A stretch of DNA of 13,442 nt from Funneliformis mosseae. Lineage: Eukaryota; Glomeromycota; Glomeromycetes; Glomerales; Glomeraceae. Shown piece after piece: positions 7,603 to 13,442 of this stretch (its first letter is position 1; each line of letters begins with the position of its first letter). The stretch is taken from contig CAJVPP010002817.1 of the NCBI GenBank assembly GCA_910592005.1, forward strand, positions 1-13,442, read 5' to 3'. The translations under genes were made by a program, and so were the position numbers. Under the pieces are notes generated by a model. It made no database searches, was not told the DNA's origin, and was given only the letters and a program-made list of their open reading frames with translations.

Positions 7603-7771
7603 AAACCTGTTCAGTACGGTTAGCAATGTATGTATGGTATGGTTTTTTTTCATATATGTACAGTATTAGAAACCATACAAGTATGGACTACTTGTTATGA
7701 AAAAACCATACATGTATAGTTTTTAAAACATACATACCATACATACATTGTTAACCGTACTGTACAGGTTT
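7603..7771. mobile_element. 169-bp foldback MITE
   Basis: The first 39 bases (AAACCTGTTCAGTACGGTTA and on to GTATGGTATG at 7641) are repeated in reverse complement at 7733-7771 with only two differences. The interior also contains paired GTATGGTTTTTT/AAAAAACCATAC blocks, so most of the element can fold on itself. The flanks (GTATATAGT left, GTGTAATAC right) do not give a clean target duplication. The termini (AAACCTGT..) and size suggest a non-autonomous DNA transposon, possibly hAT-related, but without the duplication this is not proven. A minus-strand open frame through it is an artefact of the palindrome. Confidence 0.7.
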
Positions 7772-8317
7772 GTGTAATACCCAATATTAATTGGGAAATA
7801 GATGATTTAGTGGGAAGATTACAGATTATAATAATTATTATGATTTTATATAACAACAAATGATAAACTTTGAGATAGAAAATATCATAAAAAATCAAAT
7901 AGTTGCTTTTGAAAAATTCAACAATTTTGACTAAATTAATGTCGGTTTCAATGTATTTGGGTTTATCCAACAACCTTAAGCTTCAATTCTAAAGTTTGAA
8001 AGGTAAAGAACTGTAAAATAGTTAATTTATCACGTGCAAACAAATTTAATTGCAAAGGGATGAGATTCTCAAACAGAATTCTATAATTTTCAAAATTATT
8101 AGGAATTCTAAACTATCACCTTTGATTTTTTTGAAAAAGCATAAGTAAATTAAATATTTTTTATAAAAAAAAATTTAATGTTTGGTGGTAATGACTACGA
8201 CGACGAAAGAAGAAATGATATTTTGGAACAAAATAAATAATTACAAAATTTTGTGGCTATTTTGAAACTAATTCCACATATTCACACATTTCAAGGCTAA
8301 GTGCGGTTGCGAAAAAA
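7772..8317. other. intergenic stretch with a 20-codon ORF
   Basis: No long gene is seen. On the plus strand an ATG at 8178 opens MFGGNDYDDERRNDILEQNK, then TAA at 8238-8240. This acidic, polar peptide is unusual for the surrounding AT-rich DNA and could be a first exon, but no clear donor follows. Confidence 0.3.
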
Positions 8318-8644
8318 ATGTTTTGGTATGTTTTTGATTGCAATTTCGTAAATAAATGTAAGTTTCCTCACGTCATGAATTTTGCCGGCAAAGTTATCTA
8401 TATCAAGTTATTAATCATTTCATTAGAATTAATTTTGTCGAAATTTAACAGCGATGAGTTTTTTACCGATTTGATAATAAATGAATTTCGAAGTACGGAG
8501 CGCGGTATTGGTTATTATCAACGATATTGCGACCATTTAATGAGTTTCTTCCATTGTTGTTTGAGCAGGTATTATTCTATCATTTTGTTGTTTGATTACA
8601 TGTTTCTGATATATACGTCTGCACTTTTCGTGCAGCCTCTTTAG
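8318..8644 (+). CDS. hypothetical protein, up to 108 aa, possibly spliced near its end
   Basis: An ATG after a GCGAAAAAA leader opens 108 codons to TAG at 8642-8644. The middle (NSDEFFTDLIINEFRSTERG, then YYQRYCDHLMSF, HCCLSR) has mixed codons and higher G+C than the flanks, which supports coding. A donor-like AG/GTATTA follows LSR at about 8568. Possible acceptors are at GTGCAG (about 8635) and CTTTAG (about 8644), which would replace the hydrophobic last 25 residues with a very short tail. The frame is also open upstream of the ATG to 8237. No signal peptide is convincing and no domain is recognised. The final third as an unspliced translation is probably intron. Confidence 0.33.
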   Translation: MFWYVFDCNFVNKCKFPHVMNFAGKVIYIKLLIISLELILSKFNSDEFFTDLIINEFRSTERGIGYYQRYCDHLMSFFHCCLSRYYSIILLFDYMFLIYTSALFVQPL

Positions 8645-9029
8645 ATTGTAATTGATGTTTATTAAATTTATATATACTCATTTTCTGTTTTAATTGGATA
8701 ATTAGTTTTTTTTATGCGATGATTTGGCAATGATAAAATTTAATGTCTTTATGAGGTTACGTTTATACTTTATAATAAAAATTAAGTTGAATTAAATTTT
8801 AATAAGAGTAAGTTATTTTATGATATTAGTATTTAATTATATTTTTTATTTAAATAAATATATTATTAGGAAGGATAAGTGATTTTCATTGATTATCAGT
8901 ATATAACTATACCTTTAATATAATTTAAACTCAACTAGATTTATTTATAAGGATGCATTATTACTAGATAATAAGTTATATTTGTTGATTATTTGTATTT
9001 AATTTTTAATTTATTTAATTATATTTTTA
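8645..9029. other. very AT-rich stretch, no gene seen
   Basis: This stretch is nearly all A and T with TTATTA and TTTAATT runs. It probably contains the 3' flanks of the two convergent candidate genes at 8318-8644 (plus) and 9030-9261 (minus). No element ends or hairpins were recognised. Confidence 0.45.
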
Positions 9030-9261
9030 TTATAATTTCAAAAAGTCTGATGCAAGGTTCAGGAACTTTGATGGGTTTGTTTGCTTAGGCTTGTTCGGTG
9101 CTTCTTTATTTGTCATTCTTTTACTAATTTATACAATCTATTAATGATAAAGTGTGATATTTTGGCTTTAGTTTTTTTTAGCATAAATATAACTTACTTA
9201 TCGTGCTTCGTTCTTTGCCAAATTTACCTTTACTAATTAATTCGCCCGCCAATTTAACCAT
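9030..9261 (-). CDS. small spliced hypothetical gene (44 aa, one intron)
   Basis: An ATG at 9261 (leader AGAACA before ATG) starts MVKLAGELISKGKFGKERST. Exon 1 ends at 9198 in phase 1, right before a consensus GTAAGT donor. An acceptor AAG at 9101-9102 opens exon 2 (9100-9030), which continues the frame as PNKPKQTNPSKFLNLASDFL and ends at TAA 9030-9032. The intron would be 97 bp. Another AG three bases upstream would add one residue (Lys-Ala instead of Thr). Both exons are clear G+C and codon islands in AT-rich flanks. The product is basic; no domain is recognised. A CCAAT motif lies 21 bp upstream of the start codon. Without the intron, the frame stops soon after the donor. The polypyrimidine tract before the acceptor is weak, the main reason for doubt. 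Confidence 0.4.
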
Positions 9262-9953
9262 TGTTCTATGAGATGATTTTGATTGGTTACACAAAAACAA
9301 TTTCTTTCTTATTATATTTTATATAATTAGAGTCCAAAAAAATTTGAAAGTCAAAAGTGTCCCGATCTTAAATGAGGTGATATGTATGTTGAATAATAAT
9401 AAAATAAATTCAATAGATTTAGAAGTTTTATACGGATGTAGGATATTCCAATACTAGCACAATTTAATACTATTTTCGTTTACTCTTCGCTAATAAAATA
9501 AATCCAGATTTAACATTAAATCAAAAAAATTTTTTTTTTTTTAGAATTTTCTCCCTTCAACGAAAAAAAAATGAAAAATCAGAACAATGCTAAAAAAAAA
9601 AGATTTCTTTAAAATTCTGAGCATTTGGAATAATTCTAGAATTATCTTCCGCCACATTCGCTGCCAGAGGAATGGTGATTGCTTTTTGTTAGTCTCGGAA
9701 AGAAAGTCTATCGTTTCCTATTAAATTCGGCTTGGATTTCAGCGATTTTTATTTATTAAAGAAAATAATTACCGCAATAGTAAAAATGATTGTTATAATT
9801 ATGAAAAGAAGAATACAGTAAATTAATTTCTATTCCAATTATTACTTTTATCTTTCGATATTTTCGAAATTATATCGTTATAAAAATTACGAATATATTA
9901 ATTTACAATTCCAATTTTTCTTTGTTTAGCTTTTAAAAACACTAAATAAAAAA
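9262..9953. other. intergenic stretch with weak coding traces near 9610-9750
   Basis: A GC-richer patch at about 9640-9740 stands out. On the minus strand it can be read as AITIPLAANVAEDNSRIIPN or, in another frame, QSPFLWQRMWRKIILELFQ. Neither has a start codon or a convincing splice frame. The rest is AT-rich. I list no gene here, but an exon or a gene remnant is possible. Confidence 0.3.
9282..9286 (-). promoter_or_regulatory. CCAAT-box-like motif upstream of the small spliced gene
   Basis: The minus strand reads GTGTAACCAATCAAAATC, 21 bases before the start codon at 9261. CCAAT motifs bind the Hap/NF-Y complex in fungal promoters. One five-base match in an AT-rich region is weak evidence. 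Confidence 0.2.
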
Positions 9954-10186
9954 ATGAAAGTAATATCAAGCATACATCGGTTTATTTCTTGCTGCAAGAA
10001 AAATCCTGGTGTACTCTGGATTTCCGAACATTACTCAGAGTATATGGTAGGGTAAGTGGTTATTATAATATCATACCGATTTATAATATAAATACTCTAC
10101 ATCGTATTTTTTTTTTTTTTTTTAATCAAAGCCAGCGCTATTTAAAGAATATCCATCTTACTTTGATATACGAAAAGACATTATAG
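9954..10186 (+). CDS. possible small spliced gene (50 aa, one intron) cut at an element insertion site
   Basis: An ATG at 9954 in an A-rich leader gives MKVISSIHRFISCCKKNPGV and then LWISEHYSEYMVG, running into a consensus GTAAGT donor at 10052. An 80-bp intron (10052-10131) ends in a long T tract and CAAAG. Exon 2 (10132-10186) continues as QRYLKNIHLTLIYEKTL to TAG. The donor and polypyrimidine tract are the best in this part of the window. The alternative exon 1 frame that joins in phase 0 gives PALFKEYPSYFDIRKDIIA in exon 2; it has no ATG, but it runs on past the inserted element into 10403 and beyond once the element is ignored. The frame choice is therefore open. The TAG stop lies within the 8-bp target duplication of the hAT MITE. 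No family is recognised. Confidence 0.35.
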
Positions 10187-10187
10187 C

Positions 10188-10402
10188 CAGTGTATGATTT
10201 GGTAGTGCGGTCATGTGCGCACATGCACATCATTGGTGAATTTCCGCACGATTCAAAAAATAGTGCGCGGTCAGCACTTACATTTCTTATAATATATTTA
10301 ATATATAATATTTGCGCACTATCCATCACAATTTTCGCACATATTCTCATCATATAATGTGCATTTTCCGCACATATGTTTAGGTTTGAAAATCATACAC
10401 TG
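10188..10402. mobile_element. hAT-type MITE, 215 bp, with perfect 8-bp target duplication
   Basis: Perfect 13-bp terminal inverted repeats, CAGTGTATGATTT (10188-10200) and its complement (10390-10402), are flanked by the 8-bp direct repeat ATTATAGC at 10180-10187 and 10403-10410. CAGTG ends plus an 8-bp duplication fit the hAT superfamily. The interior carries many GTGCGG / CCGCAC / GCGCAC motifs in both orientations, probably transposase-binding repeats. It has no coding capacity; open frames across it are accidental. The perfect TIRs and duplication point to a fairly recent insertion. It is a different family from the MITE at 5578-6040. Confidence 0.9.
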
Positions 10403-10593
10403 ATTATAGCAGCACTTTCCCATCCCACTTACAGTTCATCTTGTTTTGAAAATGGACTTTTAACTGCCTACCTTTTTTTTCTTGATGTGCTTGAATTTGA
10501 AGATGTATTCAACCTTCTTTAGATATTTAAAGTTATTTTGTCTAAATAAAATAAAATAAATAATGATAAGAAAATTTTAAAATAAAAAGTAGT

Positions 10594-10722
10594 TTAAAAA
10601 GTTCTGTTTCTAATCCTTTCCTCATCGTTCTTATTGTTAAATTGTGTTTCAAATGACAATAGGAATAAACTTACATTCAAAACTTTTTTAGTCGATGGTT
10701 TTTTCTTTTGGCAGCAAGACAT
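10594..10722 (-). CDS. small hypothetical ORF (42 aa) with an optional 45-base intron
   Basis: The ATG at 10722 gives MSCCQKKKPSTKKVLN, immediately followed by a consensus GTAAGT. Reading through, the frame continues (VSLFLLSFETQFNNKNDEER) to TAA at 10594-10596. A possible acceptor (AATAAG) 45 bases downstream of the donor would remove exactly 15 codons and rejoin NDEERIRNRTF in frame, so the peptide stays open either way. A Cys-Cys pair next to a Lys run could be a palmitoylation-type membrane anchor, which is speculation. No family is recognised; 45 bases would be a short intron. Confidence 0.28.
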   Translation of the reverse strand: MSCCQKKKPSTKKVLNVSLFLLSFETQFNNKNDEERIRNRTF

Positions 10723-11221
10723 ATTCCTCTGTAATTTCCAATATATTAAAAAACACGACGCATTATATTTTTTCCAATTAATATATTTGCTGATAATTGC
10801 GAATTTTTAAAATTTAAAGATTAGACGCTAATACTCCATATGTATAGAAAGATTGAATTTGCTAGATACATAATTATATTTTCAAGAAATGCTGTACAGG
10901 TAAATAATAAATTATAATTTTCATTTTCATTGCAAATTGGAGAAAACCATTGTATAATCGGGTGGATAGATGATCATGTTATCGAGAACTATTATTGAAA
11001 TTCCATTTCACAATCGAGCTTTTGATCATTTGATCATTATATAGTTATCCAGAATAAAATATAATTAATGAAAATGCAATTTTAAAAGAAATTTTAAATT
11101 TTCTAATAGTCAACCAATATTTTATAATTCATGAATTTTATGCAGAATTCATATTTAAATTGTTCAAAGTTTATTGCAAGGATAAAAATTGGTACGTTAT
11201 AACTTTAAATAAATTACATTT
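10723..11221. other. intergenic stretch, no firm gene
   Basis: On the plus strand an ATG at 10840 gives MYRKIEFARYIIIFSRNAVQ before a GTAAAT donor-like site, but no second exon could be found. TGATCATTTGATCATTATAT near 11022 repeats the TGATCA palindrome. The 3' flank of the kinase gene lies at the right side. Confidence 0.3.
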
Positions 11222-11375
11222 TTATGAACTACTTAAATTACAGACTAAGAAACTTTAGTGTTTAAATAATTCTTAATAAAAATAATTTATGGTTACTTTA
11301 AATATAATATAATTTCAATTTCAACCTTTGTATAAATTTTTTTTAAATGTATATTAATATATTATTCGTATAAAA

Positions 11376-13442
11376 TCAATTTAACATAATTTTACCTTCA
11401 GAAATTTCTAATTCATCTTGATCTTCTGAATGAAGATTTGGATTATTGCATACTTCATCTATAAATTAAATTTATTAAAGAATTTAATTGGTTTAAATAA
11501 AATTATTTATTTTTATTTACCTTCATCTACTTGTCTAGTTTGTATATATGGTATTTCAATTTCATCATTTATATGATTAATATAGATTTCTAAATTAAAG
11601 TATTATTTAATCTTAAATATTTAAAAAAGTTTTATTTATTCAAATAAATACCTTTATCATTAATTAGTTTTATTTTCTTAGATTCAACGTTTTCTATTAA
11701 ACATTTATTATGATAAGTATGAACTGCTAATAATAATAATAATAAATGAAAAGCTATTACCATTCGAATCATATGAAGAAATCCTTTTAGATTTGCCTTT
11801 ATTTATATCTGCAGTTTAAAGTTACATAAAATATTATTTATTAAATTTTATAGACTTAAACGCACGCAAAAAAACAAAATATGACAATAACTAATATCTA
11901 AGAATGACCTTTCAATGAATAAATAAATTAATAATAAATATGAATCTTACTTACTATCTGGAATATTAAGACTATTTTGCTTACTATCATTACTTTCATA
12001 AACTAATTTTAAAAAGATATATATTAGCATAAAAATTAGGTGTGATTATTATTATTTTAAAAATTTTTAAATCAATAATAACATAAATTTAAAAATTAGA
12101 AATCATTAATTAATACAAGAATACAATTATTAAATTACCTTCAGTCGAATTTCTTGGTTCAGGTAAATCTTTGAAAATATGAACTTTACTAAATTTTCTA
12201 ACTAATGAACTAATAGAAGTAGAGCTGATATTAGATTCTCCATTTGATTGTATATTATTAATATTAATGTCAGTTTCTTCATTTTCATTTTGATAATATG
12301 ACATTTCCATTTCTAAAACTTTATTCCGAATGGTATGAATGTCGGGTCTTTTTAATGGATCAGCATCCCAACATTGTATCATTAAATTTTTATATTCTGT
12401 CGGAGTTCCTGGTACTACCTTTGGCCTCATCCCATTCATAATTTTCATCACAAGGTCATAATCATGATCAAAACCAACAAATGGTGGTTGTCTAGATGAA
12501 ATCTCCCACATAAGCATGCCAATACTATAAATATCTGAGGCAAAAGAATATCCTTTTCCAAAAATAACTTCGGGTGCTATATAAGGAAGATTTCCATATA
12601 TACTTCCTAATGGTTTTTCAACAGGGCCACAAAATCCAAAATCACTAATTATCCACGCATTATTTAATTTAGAATATAATATATTTCCTGAATGCAAATC
12701 TCTATGAATAGAATTTTCAATATCAAGTCTACTTATTGCTTCAACTATGTATGCAAGTATATTAATTCGTTGTTTCCATGTAAGTTGATTATGGCTTTGC
12801 TGTAAATATGTTCTTAAATCTACATCATATAAAACCATTACAAGAAAATAATCTTTCTTTAATGGATCCTGAGTAAGACCACAACTTTGAACGAAGTGTC
12901 CTGATTTAGTGCTTAATGTTAATTGAGTTTTAGCCTATAAAACAGAAATAAAATAATCAGTTATTTAATTTAAACAAATTCAAATATTAATTCTTATAAT
13001 TACTTTTAAAATCACATACCTCTTCAAACCAATTTCTACTAGCACTTTCAATATTTTCTAAACTTTTGAGTATAACATTTGTCATTTTAAGTCGAATTAA
13101 TTTTTGTTCGACTGAATCCCATTTAATATAAGGTCCATTAATCCAGACTGCTTTATAAATTTCAGAGCAACCACCTTTAGTTAAATATTCAATATATTGT
13201 ATAGTATTATATGGGATCCATTCAATTATTCTAAATGGAAGAACCGCTGTCGACTGACAATTCTGTATTAAATTATCAATTTTATTATTTCCTGATGTCC
13301 ATTCTGAAAATTTTGCTATTAAACTATTTCGAATACAATTTTCACAATATGTTGTTGCTAAACATTCTTGTTTGCAGTTTTCACAAACTCTTTTTATTCC
13401 TTGATTTAAAGTAATTTTGTAATAGTCATAATCTCTAATTAA
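11376..13442 (-). CDS. TKL-type protein kinase, Rhizophagus-family, 3' part (5' end outside window)
   Basis: Exons, in gene order: 13442-13020, 12934-12139, 12002-11955, 11808-11761, 11726-11652, 11589-11521, then 11458 to a stop at 11376-11378. The frame is unbroken across all junctions. Counting from the window edge: two Cys pairs at residues 20/23 and 33/36 (likely zinc-binding), WTSGN at 48-52, IIEWIPYN at 72-79. A kinase domain follows at about 83-350: glycine loop KGGCSEIYKAVW (89-100), VILK lysine 126, HRDLHSGN (Asp220, Asn225), DFG 239-241, APE 261-263, SDIYSIG 274-280, and DPLKRP 333-338. All catalytic residues are present, so it should phosphorylate Ser/Thr or Tyr; the substrate is unknown. 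The Cys-cluster plus kinase layout and the LPEPRNS motif (about 397-403) match the expanded Glomeromycotina kinases. The last exon could instead be spliced at 11395 (GAAG/GTAAAA) to an acceptor at 11245-11246, ending at TAA 11222-11224. That would give a different seven-residue tail. Confidence 0.9.
11396..12002 (-). other. array of five small symmetric phase-1 exons encoding the kinase tail
   Basis: After the kinase domain exon ends in phase 1 at 12139, five exons follow: 48 bp (12002-11955, VYESNDSKQNSLNIPD), 48 bp (11808-11761, NINKGKSKRISSYDSN), 75 bp (11726-11652), 69 bp (11589-11521) and 63 bp to a possible donor (11458-11396). Each has a length divisible by three and starts and ends in phase 1. 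Four of the five, and the kinase exon itself, end with G before GTA (GAAG/GTAATT, AATG/GTAATA, AAAG/GTATTT, GAAG/GTAAAT, GAAG/GTAAAA). The first small exon ends ATA/GTAAGT. Every exon can be dropped without a frameshift. The peptides are polar, Asn/Ser/Glu-rich and probably disordered; the second carries a basic KGKSKR stretch. Confidence 0.75.
11727..11760 (-). other. 34-base intron with a tandem TAG-CAG acceptor
   Basis: The intron runs GTAATAGC.. through a TTATTATTA repeat to TTAG, only 34 bases. The next three bases are CAG, so a second acceptor would give a 37-base intron and drop one Ala codon while keeping the frame. If not removed, translation reads through the ATT repeat (a run of Ile) and stops at TAA soon after, giving a shorter tail. 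That only the spliced form keeps exons 5-7 in frame supports real splicing. Confidence 0.55.

Noticed and set aside
7695..7973. Minus-strand ORF of 92 codons
   Set aside because: Its C-terminal part is one arm of the foldback element and its middle is an ATT-rich run giving poly-isoleucine. No coding signal is seen.
9989..10186. Plus-strand ORF read straight through the T tract
   Set aside because: It begins with TTG, not ATG, and runs through a GTAAGT donor and a 16-T polypyrimidine tract (poly-Phe). Splicing at 10052-10131 explains the sequence better.
10138..10353. Minus-strand ORF of 71 codons
   Set aside because: Most of it lies inside the 215-bp hAT MITE and its Cys/Met content comes from the GTGCGCAC motifs, so it is accidental.
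12110..12838. Kinase as a single 242-codon ORF starting at Met 12838
   Set aside because: The frame continues upstream of that Met through exon 2 to 12934 and across an intron into exon 1, which holds the glycine loop and the catalytic lysine. Its end past 12139 is intron sequence.

Overview
The window looks like nuclear DNA of an arbuscular mycorrhizal fungus (Glomeromycotina, Rhizophagus-like). This is an inference. It rests on the extreme A+T richness, the short phase-consistent introns with GTAAGT/GTAAAT-type donors, the many degenerate hAT- and Helitron-like pieces, and above all one gene at the right edge. That gene encodes a TKL-type kinase with an N-terminal CxxC-x9-CxxC cluster, a 'WTSGN' motif, a 'xIxWIPYN' motif and a 'LPEPRNS' tail, the layout of the very large Rhizophagus kinase family.

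Layout. Positions 1-545 hold a decayed hAT (BED-finger) transposase on the minus strand, running off the left edge. Positions 937-1690 are an irregular A/purine-rich repeat array. Read on the minus strand it is a series of pyrimidine tracts ending in AG. It is followed by a small minus-strand ORF (1787-1927). Positions 2100-3800 are a repeat-dense stretch: inverted repeat arms, a foldback-like element, two telomere-like arrays and a textbook Helitron 3' terminus ending at 3795. Positions 3800-5560 are mostly non-coding, with two small candidate minus-strand ORFs and short repeats.

Three elements follow: a 463-bp hAT MITE with a perfect 8-bp target duplication (5578-6040), an about 870-bp inverted-repeat element holding a broken coding fragment (6313-7184), and a 169-bp foldback element (7603-7771). 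Positions 8170-10750 hold several small candidate genes, two of them needing an intron, and a second hAT MITE (10188-10402) with a perfect 8-bp target duplication.

Positions 11376-13442 are the one solid gene, the 3' part of the kinase on the minus strand. I could reconstruct seven exons and six introns. The last five exons form an array of small exons, the first four (48, 48, 75, 69 bp) internal and the fifth 63 bp up to a possible donor, all starting and ending in phase 1, so any could be skipped without shifting the frame.

The genes do not form a pathway. The picture is a transposon-worn intergenic region next to a lineage-specific signalling gene. I saw no tRNA, rRNA or CRISPR array.
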